Shown here piece after piece: positions 24,777 through 37,086 of a DNA stretch of 64,000 bases. The DNA lies in the NCBI GenBank assembly GCA_028023455.1, contig JAQFVV010006197.1, forward strand, positions 17,419,254-17,483,253, in the 5' to 3' direction. The position numbers and the translations under genes were made by a program. The notes beneath the pieces were generated by a model, which saw only the letters and a program-made list of their open reading frames with translations, did not search any database and was not told the origin of the DNA. Origin of the DNA: Epiperipatus broadwayi. Taxonomy: Eukaryota; Onychophora; Udeonychophora; Euonychophora; Peripatidae. Position 1 is the first letter of the stretch, and each line of letters starts with the position of its first letter.

Positions 24777-25005
24777 AAATAACAATAAATGATAACCCGG
24801 AAAGCGACCACTGTGACATGCATACGATGATGAGTAAAGGGACTACGGTAATTCACCCAATTTTGTAAATGTTAAGTTCAAACCCTCACCCAGACTGTTC
24901 TCCGAGGTCAATCAAATGTAAAGAAAAGAAAGAAAACAAATGTTAACCAGAGAATTATGTATAATCATTTTTTTTTGTTGTTTTTTTTTATAAAGTGAAA
25001 AGAAA
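24777..25005 (+). other. Post-gag remnant with possible pol stub and polypurine tract
   Basis: In the -1 frame relative to gag, a short open stretch crosses the gag stop and continues about 34 codons (EITINDNPESDH onward) to a TAA near 24866. This could be the truncated start of a protease/pol frame left after internal deletion. The purine tract at about 24995-25005 abuts the 3' LTR and would prime plus-strand synthesis. Confidence 0.5.
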
Positions 25006-27478
25006 TGAAACAGACAGATCGAAGAACCGATCGTCGTTTCATGTGTTTTAAGTACGGTAATTCGAACTACTATCCGCCCGCAGTGAGATTTGTCTATTTT
25101 CAGTCATAATAAAAAAATTAGTTATATATTTTATGTTTTGTAAATCAATATGTAAGATTCCGTATATAAATGTCACAAACCATGAAATAATATTCGTGTG
25201 TGCGTGGTTGTGAATTTATATCAATTTAATTTAAAGTTCATTGCGGGCGTGTTTGTTTGAATTTTGGTTTTTTTTTTAAAATTGTACAAAGTTGTTTAAA
25301 AATACTGATCAAAAGTCAAATTCCTTTGATCAGTGTTTTTAATTAAAATCTAAATTACACAAATGTACAGAGTAATTAAATTGTATTCGAAATGAGATAA
25401 GAAATGTATATTTGTAATTACCGTGTCAATTTGAAAATTGCGTATTAAAGTAAAAGGACAATGGGAATGGATAATTAATGTTGTATGGTCAAGCTGGATG
25501 GCTGGAAGCTAGAGAAAGTAGGCGGAGCTTAAACACAAAACCAGGCGGAAAGGTCAATAGTGGCCATCTTAGAGAAAAACTTATTCTAACTTTTGACGTG
25601 GTTGAGAGAGGTAGTCTTAAGACAGCACTGCAGCTGCTAAAATAATTCCTATAACTTTGTTAAGAAGCTCACTGGTAAACCGCAATGTTGATGGGCTAAG
25701 TGCCAGGAGCTGATCTCTGTCCTGCCAAAGTGAATCTTCGTGCCGCTGACTGATCATGTTGTATGTGCTTCATAGTTTCCAGCTTCCAATCTCCAAATTG
25801 ACAATGCCTTGCAAATAACTTTCAAAATGCGCGCCTACGTTCGTCGGAAATATCAATCGGGAAAAGCCAAGCCGGATGAAGAAAGAAGAGTAACTGTGTT
25901 ACACGAACTTTTAACTTTCTCCCGAGCTTAATGTTGTCAATCAAATAAATTACATGTAAGTTTTTATGTCATTTATAATGCTATTGTTTAACCTGTCAGT
26001 AAATTTTCTTTTCTTTTAATCCTCCGCTCTAGTCTTTAGAAATAAGTTATAAAATTTGTAATTAGTAGTAATAATAATCAAAATGAATGCATTTATATTT
26101 CTTTTTGTTGCTTCTTCTCTAAACAAACGATGCCAATAGTAATATTTCCCAACTCTGTGTAAAACTAGGGTACAATAATGATCAAGTTATTTTAAAAGTA
26201 ATTTTGTTTTCTGAATTAAATATTCTTTTATCTTTCGAGTTGGTAAATGTTAAATCACTCTTATTATTCTATTTTAAGTTGTCATATAATTGCAATCTAA
26301 GGTTCAATTTTAAATATATATATATTGGTTTCAAAGTGTTATATTAATGTCATGTATGATATGAGAAATAACTCACTGTATAATTTGATACTATCGCTAC
26401 CGCCTGTCAACCTGGGGGGTTTAGGGGTTTCAGAGTAAACTTAATCAATCATTGTTTTCGCGGTCAGTTGAATTCCGCTATATTTTATTGGGATAAGGAT
26501 CTCAGCCTGTGGCGTAGAAATAAACGAACAGATTCCAAGTTTTGTATAATTTCTTTTAAAAATCCACTTCAAGTACTCGTCCTTGATGTAGGTGGCAATG
26601 CCTTCCCTTCGCTGAAGTTAGCGTCTCGCCGTACTACCATATGGGAAAGAAAGCAATTCTTTTCCAGGTAATCTCTTGGATCACCGGAGTTCGAAATGAC
26701 TCCGGCTGGTTGTAGTGTCCCGGAGCTACTTGGGGGCATTAAGCCTTGTCAAAGTACAAGCCGCCCGGTATTCCGTTGATGCACCGCAATTGATTACTGT
26801 AGGGCTCTTGAATATAGGCAACCACCAGTACATCTATCTTCCATGCCGTATTTATATAAAACCACCTCCAACTGTTCGTCTACGTAACGGCTCGAGTCTA
26901 TTCGAATAAAATGAGTTAATAAATAATCTTTAGATAAATATTTTTTCAATGCTCAAATACTCTGATTCTCTTAGCCACCCCTCAATCATTTAACTACACA
27001 GCTATTGGCATGAGTTTGTTCACCAAATAAAATGATTACTAAAGACTAGTAGCCAAATACAAGAGGATTCATGAACGTCTTACCGTACTGTTGAATACTA
27101 TGTTTATATGCTTATATTTCTATTTTCTTATTAAACAATTTATTTAATATAATTTTGTGTCCTCCACCTTATTACTCTCCAAGTCTATTTAACCATTTAC
27201 TGTCTGTATTGGCAACTTAAATATATACGTTACATGAATGACCGTTCCAATATCTAGAGTATAATAAATATATATATCATTAACTGTAAGAATTAGTCTA
27301 TGTTCTGAGCTGAGCTAGAAAAGGGATAACCCCGTGCTGTTATAAAGTCATCATCGGTTAGTCATACCGGGGTTTGGGTTTGAATTTAGTTGGCGTTTTG
27401 GAATTTATTCTTAAACGTGGACTGGGTTTGAACTCGGGTACTGTGTATGAGTAAGCGTGGTGGATTTATACCGGTACA
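25006..27478 (+). repeat. 3' LTR of the gag-only element
   Basis: Near-identical to 20004-22477 apart from about a dozen substitutions and one T deleted from a T-run near 27124. It starts TGAAACAGACAG and ends GGTACA, followed by ATAT. Confidence 0.93.
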
Positions 27479-29817
27479 ATATTAAAATCTTAAACCAAAA
27501 TGAATGATGGTAATCCATCCTTTACTTATTGAGGTTGCCTTGGTTACATATTAAAGATTTTTAGAATAAATATGTTTGGGCTGCTATCATATGATATACA
27601 TTTATAAATCATTTGGTTTTGTGAAAAATCAGGCGTATCTATATTGAAATGAATAATATCATTCATTTCAAGTCAACCAGTTAAATAATGATGGTGTTTC
27701 AAAAATGCTTATAACTAAAATAAAATGAGATCACCTAAGTTAACAAAAATTTAAAAAATCATCAAGATATTGTAAGCAAGAGATCAATAATATATATAGC
27801 CAGGGTTTGTCTCAATTCTTGTTTACTCAAGCTTCGTTGAACAGCCATTATACAATAACTAAATAGAAAAAAGAAAAAAATCACCAGTTGTCAAACATTA
27901 TCCTGGATCCACATTGATGTAGCTGATCAATCTATTTTAAAGATATCTCTATATGAAGAAAAAAAAGCCTAAGCATCAAATAATTCCAAGAATGCACTTT
28001 AGACAGAACTGTATATCAGATAAGAGAAATTTCTGTATAACTAGAAAACTGATAAAAGCCAGTATAGTGATTTGAAAAAGAAAAACGTGATAATAAAATA
28101 AATCAATTGGTGTATGTCATTGAGGAAATAATACTAGCCCAGATGGAAATCCTTACAACAATCTGTGCTACAGATCTTTATGCTACAGTTTGATATAAAC
28201 GTTGTTGATTTGACTGTTATTCTAAAATAATAACCATTTAAAGTTTTATTTTAGGATGACCTTTTAAAGTGTGTTAATTATAGTTAACCACATGCATATG
28301 GCAAACTATTTCAAAGATTGAAAGAAAAAGAGGAAGTGAATGCTTTGTTAAACTAGGTGTGAAAATACAAAATTTGTTTTATTCTCTTTATATATATATG
28401 ATTAGTTAAAATTTTATCTTTTAAAAAAAGTTAAAAAACAACAAAGGTTTTTTTTTTTCAGATTGAAATTGTTAATGAATATGTGAGTTAAAAAAATAGG
28501 CACTAATCATTTTCAATAAGTGTTTAAATGTTATAAATAATGAGTGCTAGTATAATCATTGTAGTTTTTAATTTAAAAGATTTTTTAAAAATTCAATCAA
28601 GTTCATTTATACATAAATTATTCCTTACATTAGTTATTGCATTAGATTTTATGTTCATTCGAACCTATAATGTAAATGTTGTTGCTTAAATCATTACTTT
28701 ACATGGTTAAAATATACTATATCTATATAAGGTGAATTTATTCACAGGATCATTTTGTAAATTCGAGTTTGGATTTAAAAGAATCCTGGTTAATGAAGTT
28801 TAAGTTATTATTAAAATGGGTATTCAGACCTAAAGTGGGTATTCTCTAAAGTTATTGCTATGAGGAACATGTATTTCTTGTAATAAACTTATATTAAATA
28901 TATGTGTGTGACTAGGTTATGAAGTTAAAAATGAGAATAAAAGTATTATATTTTTGAGGGTTGACCATATGTATGATTGTATTCAGGGTAGATTTAAGAC
29001 CAGGGATTTTGTATACTCAGTCATATAATTATGTTAGTATTATAATATGTAATTAAAAGATTAATGTTTTAAAATTAATCAAAATAAGCATTGGATATTT
29101 TTAAAAAAAGATTGTTTCATATTTGTTTTCCAGCATAAGGATAAATTAAAGGTTCAAAAATAGTTAAGTGATTATTAAATAAATCATTACTATTCAATTA
29201 AATTTATTGGATTAAATTGTAACCATAAAGGCAATTTCGTTATAAAGAATATTTTCAGTAGTATTTAATTAATGAAGTCTTATATCATATAGTCTGTAAT
29301 GGAAGCATATTTATATTAAATGAGAATTATATATTTTATGACAATTATGATTCTTTGTAAATAAATTATTGTTTTGTAATGTAAATAGTTATATAAATTG
29401 TTTGGTCAGTATATATATTTCATATCCATTTCATTGGGATTAGCTCATGTTCTAAGTAAATTTGGCCAGGTATTGCAAACAGAGATTGTGCAGTGGTTAT
29501 CATTATCACATATTAAGAAAAAATATTTCCTAATCCTATTAAAGCATATAAAGTATAAGTACATGTTGATGACACCCAAAGCGATTGAATGAGCTTAAAC
29601 TATATAAAGCCATCATTACAATATATATATGTATGTATGTGTGTGTGTGTTTAATTATTTATCTATATATATATTAAACATAATTTCCTATATTAGAAAA
29701 TCCATGTCTCCTTTTTTTTGTAAAAACTGTTTAAATAAAATATCCACAATTTAATAATAAGTTTGTTTGAAGATATTACATTTACATTATTTATATGGAT
29801 TTATTTGTGATGTGGCT
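27479..29817. other. AT-rich intronic DNA
   Basis: No coding remnant or transposon was recognised. There is a small palindrome (TTGAAATGAAT and its inverse) near 27640-27670, and a (TA)n(TG)n microsatellite at about 29616-29652. Confidence 0.55.
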
Positions 29818-30269
29818 GCAGAAAGGAGTTTGCTAATAACTGAAATGAAACCCTTTGATTCCTCTTAGAGGCCTTAAATGAACCGAGCAGGGCAAATTCC
29901 TAATGTCAATTCCATACATTCTTGTTGTTGCAGCTGTGATTACTATGTGATTATTCATATAGTATACAAACATGGATGGCTGCTCACGAGCACACATTAG
30001 CCAGCATGCAGAATTTATTGGCTTTTTATCTCTGAGTTTGAGATCAAAAAACACCATGATCTTTCTTTTCAGTTGCCTGATAAGGCAGAATGAATGTTTG
30101 AGTAAATGATAAATATTTTCTCCAATGGATATATACAATTATGACAGACAAAAATAAATCATGGCCCTTATTCACAGGAGGCTATAAAGCCACCAATCAA
30201 GGCAGCAGTTGTTAGTCAAAGGTGGAGGGTGCTAAGAATTCGCCGATTGTGGACCCAGGCTGCCATTTG

Positions 30270-30767
30270 ATGATGACTTTTTATTTAGGTACTTACAACA
30301 GCAGATAACTTTCAAGTGTAGGAAGATTGCAAGAATTAGAAGAAGAATTGTGTTATATTAAATGGGACATTATTGGACTTTGTGAAGTTAGCAGAAAAGT
30401 TGAAGGGATAATTGATTTAAAAAGTGGACATGCACTCTGTTATAAAAACACAAATATTGGATATACAAGTGGAGCAGGATTCATTATGAATAAAAAGTGG
30501 AAAAACAACATTGTGGAGATTGTTGGTGTATCAGACAGTGTGGCAAGATTAGTTATACAACTTAATAGCAGATACCAAATGCAGATAATTCAGGTTTATG
30601 CCCCAACAAGTTCTTATAGTGATGAAATAGTAGAAGATTTTTATATGGATGTACAAAAAACTTTTGATCAGAATAAACATTTTAAAATTGTTATGAGAGA
30701 CTTTAATGCTAGAATTGGTAAATAAATGAAAGATGAAAGTGCTGTAGGTAATTTTGGTTATGGTAAT
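30270..30767 (+). pseudogene. RTE endonuclease domain, 5' part (broken)
   Basis: The frame starts MMTFYLGTYN at 30270 and meets a TAA after about 12 codons. It then continues with LQELEEEL, KWDIIGLCEV (catalytic Glu region), IIQVYAPTSS and DFNARIGK (catalytic Asp-Asn region; GDFNA usually, here RDFNA). A second stop follows at 30723-30725, and the frame runs on to MKDESAVGNFGYGN before homology to the other copy ends. The domain nicks target DNA in functional RTE elements. This copy is dead. Confidence 0.85.
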
Positions 30768-30799
30768 ATTAAAATTGTCAAATCTGTGTTGATATATAT
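30768..30799. other. Left piece of an unassigned insert between RTE and Gypsy
   Basis: RTE homology stops at about 30767 and resumes at about 40861, but the Gypsy element occupies only 30800-40667. About 32 bp here and ~190 bp at 40668-40860 belong to neither, and may be a small insertion into the RTE that was itself the Gypsy target. Confidence 0.45.
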
Positions 30800-32695
30800 T
30801 GAGCCGGACAGTTTATCCCTGTCAAACATCACTTTAAAAAAAAAATTATAATAATAAAACCAACTTTTGGTTTTATTAAATTTTTAAAAAAAAGCTATGT
30901 TAAAGTTTGTTTATAAAAGTACGTGTAATGAAACACATATTCAATTCTTTAAAATTTGGTCATATCTATTTTTTTAATAGATTTTAATTCTAAGATAGTT
31001 TTCTTTTACCATTGTTTATTTTAGAGTGATTAATGGCAAACAAACTTTTAATTGCATTCTTATTCTGATTATAATTATTTTCTCATTATTTTTTTTTACT
31101 AAGCTGAGACATGTTTTTAAATAATTTTGAATTAATTCTAAATAAGATTTTCCTTGGGGAGAATCATTAATTAGGATTAAGACTGAGATAAGGTTGCCCT
31201 GTTGAAAAAACCACTAATTAAAAAAAAATGTTTTGGAAAGATAAGAGTTTTTTTTTTTTTTTTTTTAAAAAAAGAGACCTGGGATTGCAGACTAGAGATT
31301 TCTCCAGCTATGATTACTGCCACTGCTAGTTAGTTGGAGGCCACTTTTGTACACCAATTTAAAGATTGTTTGAATTGCTGTGCAGTTATAACTGCTTCTA
31401 TGACAAAACTATATTCAAGGAAGAACTGTTTCAATAAAATTTTCGCCATGTCTGGATAGACCAACACAAAATCGATCTTGGAGCCAAATCAACCCGCTAA
31501 ACATGCCTTAAAACATATACAGAAACTGAGCTACCATTGCCTCCTGCCTTCTCAACAAAAATTGAAACCTAAAATCCTCACTGGAGTTCGCCATGGAGAG
31601 AATGCTGTATATGACATTGGATGACATCAGCCAATTTTTGAATTTATACCTCGAGGTAACATGTTTTCTTTATTCTTTCCAGGGTAGAATTTTTAGTCTC
31701 AACTTAATTTTAAAAGTAACTTATTATATTACTTGTTCATTAAATTTAAAATATTTAGACTATGTATTCTGTTTGCTTTTTGTTGTATTTATCGTAAGCA
31801 TTGGAATCTTAGTTTTAAGAGTTATCAAAGAGGGTGTTGTGAGATTATATTTTATATTCCTAATATTTCTTCCATTTATTTTACTAATTATGGCTAAATG
31901 TTTTGGCAGTTTTTGTAATTTTTATTTGCTCACCTGTCCTTAGTTTTCATTGTAAGATAATTAATTTTAAATATGTTTAGTTTGTGGTTCTTGCAAACAT
32001 AAAATCTTTTGGCTGGTGGTTTATCATCTTTATTGTTCTGATTTTCTGAAATTAGTGATTTCTTTCTAGATTATATAAGATCATAATCATATATATATTT
32101 TTGTCTTGTACGTGAAATCAACTATGTTTGCTTTAAACACAGTAAAACATGCAGCAATCCTATGGCATTATAACATCATTAGTTAATAAGCTACTGATCG
32201 ATTGTCTGTGCTGGTTTCATTGATTTCCTACAAGACCATAATTGTTTTTATATCTCTGAATCAGGAAACTAGAGTTGCTGTTCTATGTAATTTTATAAAT
32301 CATCAGGAGGAAGATATCCAATTCATTTTTGTTTTTAAATTTATAGGTGAGAGAAATTTTACTGCCAAAGCGTTTAATGTTTTCATGTTTGCTGTACTCG
32401 TGTGCACTCTCTGATAAATATGCATTCAAATCTAAGTCAAACTTTTTTATTGGTGGCTAGATTTCTTTATTCTATTGTCCTGATTTTAATAAAATGTTCA
32501 AATTGTTTAAATGTAATTTGGCTGACGTTTGTTTTAATGCTTTTATTTCTCAATTGTCTGAACAATCTTTAAGATCTCTTGCTTCTCCCTGAATCTAGTC
32601 AGCACAGATCATCATCGTCTTCCACTTTTGGTCAGAGTAAATAAATTTTCCAGATAGTAGTGACCTGGTGGCGCTCTCTAGAGTGACCATTACCA
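30800..32695 (+). repeat. 5' LTR of the decayed Gypsy element
   Basis: Starts TGAGCCGGACAG and ends GACCATTACCA. Shared with the 3' LTR: CCCTGTCAAACATCACTTTA, AAACCAACTTTTGGTTTTAT, a GAGACCTGGGATTGCAGAC block, TAACATGTTTTCTTTATTC, and TGGTGGCGC near the end. Short open frames inside (such as 31593-31943) are AT-rich and not conserved between the two LTRs, so I do not call genes. Confidence 0.85.
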
Positions 32696-33224
32696 ACTAT
32701 AAATTTTAGCGCAACCAATGTAGGGCTGCGATTTTAAAGCCCTTGTGAGATTTTGTTTAGACAATTGAGAAAGATTTCAGGTGTAGGAGACAAGATTTAG
32801 TAAGTGTCAATCAGTTTTTGTTGAGTTATAACATAGATTGTTGGGATGGTTTGGTATAAGGGGATTCGTCCTCTCATATTAAATAATTAATAAACAGTCA
32901 ACAGTGTTTTCTTTCGGAGTTAATTTTTATTTTTATTTTACTATTATTTTACAATAGTAAAATAAATATTGGGAAGTCTTTTTTTTGTGACATAAATAAA
33001 TAGTTAAATAGTGTTTTTCTTTTAGATTGATTTGCAAACGTGGTGTTAAATAAATAGTAAGAGGCACTGTTTTATAAGACTGGCAATAAAAGTATATATA
33101 TATATATAGCGTAATAGCCATATTTCTAAAGTAAAAAGTTAGGAGTTGAGAAATAAGTAGAGCTACTAAAGAGTGCCAAGATGGGAGGGCAATTTATAAG
33201 AAAGGGAAAATAGGCAAAGTAAAC

Positions 33225-33716
33225 CCAGAGGTACAAAATTGATCCAGATAAAAGTTTTCATGGCAGATAGTAGAGAAAGTCCAGCTATGCATCTCAAAAG
33301 CCTTCAACAAGTGTTTCAGTTTCATGAATAGAATGAACAAGAAAAGATTGCAGAGGCCTGAAGTCATTTACAGGGTATGACCAAAGATTGGTGGTATATT
33401 TTAAGTATAAAGCCACAAACATTTGTGGATTATAGGTACACCATCATGCACTGTTTTTTGGAGTGAAGAGAAACAATATTGCATCTTTAAATGAGTCTTG
33501 CAGCAAGCATATTCCAGAGAGGATGGAAGAACTTATTTGCAGTTTTTCTGTAATCAAGCTGTAATACTGAAGTCATTGGCAGCATTGTCTTTGCCAGAAA
33601 TCCAGATAATCTTGATAATAAGAAACAATATGCCAGTGGAAATACAACAAGCCATGTTGGTTAATTATAAAATGTGTATAAAAAATAATAACATTATTGA
33701 CAGAGATCGATTATAG
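33225..33716 (+). pseudogene. gag: Gypsy gag remnant, homologous to the intact Gag at 23.7 kb
   Basis: Across frames and stops the region reads SRESPAMHLKSLQ, an N/Q-E-K segment, TKDWW, a FWSEEKQ segment, then an open stretch with RTYLQFFCNQAVILKSL and MPVEIQQAML. Each matches in order a block of the intact Gag (ENPAVHLDS, AKAWW, YWSVEKQ, FAAFFTHQAMIFKSL, LPPWVQRIML). This shows the two elements belong to one lineage. At least two in-frame stops and a frameshift have killed it. Confidence 0.8.
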
Positions 33717-33839
33717 TATGGATAGAATAGAGAAGGAAAACATACTCGACAAAAATGGGGGGAACAGTATTCAAAGTGGTAGTGGATAAAGATGAACCAA
33801 CATAAGTTGGAGCTAATCAGATGTCCCATCATAAGTATA

Positions 33840-33975
33840 AAAATTTGGATCTGTCACAACAGAGGCTTTAATTGATTTGGGGAGTCAGATGTCCCTGCTT
33901 TCCAGTCATTTTTATTCACAGTGAAAACAGACTTACCTGTATATGCTTCCTCTAAAGAGATTGCAAGTTACATTG
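33840..33975 (+). pseudogene. Gypsy aspartic protease remnant
   Basis: A short frame reads ALIDLGSQMSLLSSHFY. The position and the I-D-x-G-S-Q pattern match the retropepsin active site, normally D-T-G or D-S-G; here the middle residue is Leu, so the catalytic triad motif is degraded. It lies between gag and reverse transcriptase, as expected. Confidence 0.65.
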
Positions 33976-34147
33976 GGTAATGGAAAAAAGACAAATATAG
34001 ACACAAAGCAGGTTTGGATCAAGGTCCGTCTGGGAAATGTGGAAGTAGACCAGGTATTTTTGATAATGCCTGGGTTCTTTAATAGCATAAATGTGCACTT
34101 GATTATGGTCGATCCAGTGTAGAGAAAGCATAATACCCCTAGAGGTA

Positions 34148-35180
34148 TTGAAAAATTATAAGTTGTTGCAAATACACTGTATACAATCAGTCTTAGACAC
34201 TACTGAAATAAAGAATAAGGTGGAACTGTCCATACTAAAAGGGACAGAACAACAACTTTTAGCACAGGTGTTAAGGCAGTACCATATGGTTTTTTCTAAT
34301 AGACCTCAGGCTTTTGAGGGGTATGTTCATCGAATTAAAGTAAATGAGGAACACCATTTTCAAAGTTGTTCTTACCCCATTCTGTTTCAATATAAAACTG
34401 AGGTGGTAGTCAGATACAACAGATGATTGAATGGGGTGTTATTGGTAAGCAAGAATCATCATATATTAACCCTTTGGTTGTAGTAAAGAAGAAAGATGGG
34501 GCAGTTAGAATATGTTTGGATGATCGCTGTTTAAATGCTATCATGATTTCTGAAAGAGACATTCCTCCTACAATAACTAAAATTCTGGCTAGATTTCATG
34601 GGAAAACTATCTTTAGTACATTGGACTTGACTTCTAGTTATTGGCAGATATCTCTTTATCCATCTGATGATTGGCAGATTCCTTTTTATCCATCTGATCA
34701 CCAACATACAGGCTTTCGGTATGAAGGGTATACTACATATGTCTTTAACTAGGTGCCGTTTGGGTTATCCGACAGTGCATCAGGACTGTTAAAAAATCAG
34801 GTTCAGATATTGTCAGAGAATATTAAAAATATTATAGTAATGTACATTGATGATGTGGTTATTGCCTCCAGATGTATTGAAGAAAACTGGGAGCATTTGG
34901 ATATATTTTTGACAATGCTGTCACGATCAACTTGCAGAAAAGTTACTTGGCCATGGATGAAGTAGCAATTTTAGGCTTCTTAATCAGAAAGGATGTTATT
35001 AAACTCCATGCAGATAAATTAGCTGCATTTGACTATTTCCCAACACCTGCTAACAGACATCAGGTGAGGTCATTTTTGAGTCTCTGCAGCTTTTACCACC
35101 GGTTTTATGAAAATTTTGCTGTAGAATCACCATCCTTAATCCAGTTATTAAGAAAGGATCAGAAGTGGTTTTGGGGTTAG
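34148..35180 (+). pseudogene. pol: Gypsy reverse transcriptase (broken)
   Basis: Four consecutive open pieces with frameshifts and stops carry the reverse transcriptase motifs. They include INPLVVVKKKDGAVRICLD, FSTLDLTSSYWQI (motif A Asp), MPFGLSDSASG (motif B region) and MYIDDVVIAS (YIDD catalytic pair). After them come AILGFLI, then PANRHQVRSFLSLCSFYHRF, which joins RT to RNase H. An 8-9 residue duplication (YPSDDWQIPFYPSD) disrupts the region after motif A. The enzyme would have copied element RNA into DNA; this copy is inactive. Confidence 0.9.
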
Positions 35181-35530
35181 CAACAGGAGCAGGAGTTTCA
35201 GCTTATCAAGAAGTTTCAGAAACAAGTAATCATGGCTCACCCTGATTTTTCTCAAATCTTTTATATACAAACTGATAGTAGTCAACTGTATTGGGAGTAG
35301 TCTTATTCCAAATTGATAAGCAGAAATGCCACAAGGTATTATATTTTTGTAGGCATACCCTAAAAGGGGTTGAAAATAATTATACTACTGAAAAGGAGGC
35401 TCTGGCTATTGTATGGGCCTTTGGAAAGTTCACACAATTCTTGCTGGGCTCAAACATCATTGTTATTACTGACCATAAGTGTTTGGAATTTCTGAACAAT
35501 AACTACTTAACAAATGAGTGGCTCATTTGA
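35181..35530 (+). pseudogene. Gypsy RNase H domain remnant
   Basis: The open part reads GVVLFQIDKQKCHKV, then NNYTTEKEALAIVWAFGKF, then ITDHKCLEFLNN, the standard Ty3/Gypsy RNase H signature (Y-T-x-x-E-K-E-A-L-A and T-D-H). It follows the RT connection directly. The stop codons and frame change before 35291 show that it is not functional. Confidence 0.85.
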
Positions 35531-35686
35531 TGGAGCTTGATCTTACAGAAGTTTCAATATAGAGTGGATCCTGCCCTAGAAAGGATAACATTGAGGCTAA
35601 TGTCTTAAGATGGTACTCTGTAGATCTTTCACAACATCACCTCCACTCTGATGATTTAAGTATTGCCATGATTATATTGGTTATAA

Positions 35687-36953
35687 ATGATTTTGTGGAG
35701 CTGGATTTCTTGGAAACTACCAGAAATACAGACAAACAATCCAGATTATGCTTCAATGGTAGCATACAAGAAAGGAGCATTGAATCCCTCATTAATGGAA
35801 TCTAAGTTAGAACAACAAGAAGGAGCTTATTGTATGGTATCCGTCAATACAAGGTTACTGTGGAAAAAGATTTTTGAAGAATACTCATACCTAAAAAGCT
35901 TAGGAATTATTTGATTGAATATGTGCATTGTCTTTATGAATATTTTGGACCGGATAAGGTTGAGAATGTGCTCCATGAATTATTTTATTGGCCAGGGATG
36001 TACCCCAATATTTTATCAGTTCTCAGAAGTTGCCACACTTATTCACAAACAAAACCTGTAAATAAAAATTTTACTGTAGTCTTGCAACCAATTTTGGGAC
36101 ATGATCCTAATGAATTACTAGCTATTGACTTTTATGGTCCATTACCAGCATATTGGCACTATCGCTTCTTAGTTGTCATGTATGATGTCTTTTCAAAATA
36201 TGTGACAACTTATCAATTAAGAAAGACTGATGCTTTAAGTACTATCAAAGTTTACAAGAGCAGTAATTTCCTAGAATTAGCAAGCCTCAATGTATACTCT
36301 TGAACCATGGAACACTTTTTAAATCTCAACAGTGGAAGCATTGGCTTCAGCAACAGGATATAAAACAATTATTAACATCTATATATAACCCTCAATGTAA
36401 CCCCTATGGGTCGGTTATGGGGAAGGTTAAATTTATTTTGGCTGTATATCAACCAGAACCACAGAGAGTAGGTGAAACAGATTGAGAATGTTAATTACAT
36501 TAATTGGACATTAAATGAGTCCACAAGGTTTACATCCATTAGATTTCATTTTGGAAGAAATTATCCTGTACTCATTAAATCTCCATTACCCATCAGTCAT
36601 GATATTATTGATAAAGAAAGAGACAAAGAAAGGGCTAGGATAAAATTAAAGCACATGGCTGAATTGCGCGTAATGCATTCAAACAGGCATCCCTGCCAAT
36701 TCGACACTGGTGATTGGGTTTTGTCAGAAAATCTCATGTGAGCAATGCAACATGGCATCAATACAAAAAAATTTTCCTGGTATATGATGGACCTTTAAAA
36801 AATGGTCAAAATGCGTTTTTTTTGAAAGACAAGTCCAGAATTCAGGGGCCCTATAATGCCTGTAGTCTTAGACCTGCTGAGAAAAGGATCAGTAATGATA
36901 TGCTTAGTAGTAAAAATTATCACAGATGTAATAAAGCGATTGGGTGTAGTTAA
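35687..36953 (+). pseudogene. Gypsy integrase remnant
   Basis: The order of motifs matches a Gypsy integrase. There is a degenerate zinc-binding part (VHCLYEYFGPDK, LFYWPGM, RSCHTYSQTKP), a core segment LLAIDFYGPLP with the first catalytic Asp, a NHGTLFKSQQW segment where the second catalytic Asp is Asn, and SIYNPQCNPYGS before the expected Glu. C-terminal pieces follow: HPCQFDTGDWV and LVYDGPLKNGQNAFFLKD, ending near LRPAEKR. Four frames with stops are needed to cover it. Confidence 0.85.
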
Positions 36954-37086
36954 CACATAGGACAAACATTCAGCTGGGATTTTGCAGGGGGGGGGGGGTA
37001 ACATGTTTAAAAAAATATAGCACAGGAATGTTTTTTTTTTCATCAGATGATCGGGCAGTTGAACCGGATATCCCTGTCAAACATCA

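Larger units (their letters stand above)
20004..27478 (+). mobile_element. Gag-only Ty3/Gypsy-type LTR retrotransposon (non-autonomous, young)
   Basis: The element has two direct LTRs of 2474 and 2473 bp, a 2528-bp internal region holding one gag frame, and flanking ATAT at both outer edges (20000-20003 and 27479-27482), consistent with a 4-bp target duplication. Both LTRs start TG and end CA. I counted 12 substitutions and one 1-base indel between them, about 0.5%, so insertion was recent. A purine tract (GTGAAAAGAAA) directly precedes the 3' LTR. Protease, reverse transcriptase, RNase H and integrase are all missing, so it must depend on enzymes supplied in trans. Its Gag is homologous to that of the decayed Gypsy at 30.8-40.7 kb, which points to a partner of that lineage. 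The base composition is visibly less AT-rich than its surroundings. Confidence 0.9.

Noticed and set aside
31593-31943. Membrane-protein-like frame in the Gypsy 5' LTR
   Set aside because: Its hydrophobicity comes from T-rich sequence, and the aligned 3' LTR does not keep the frame.
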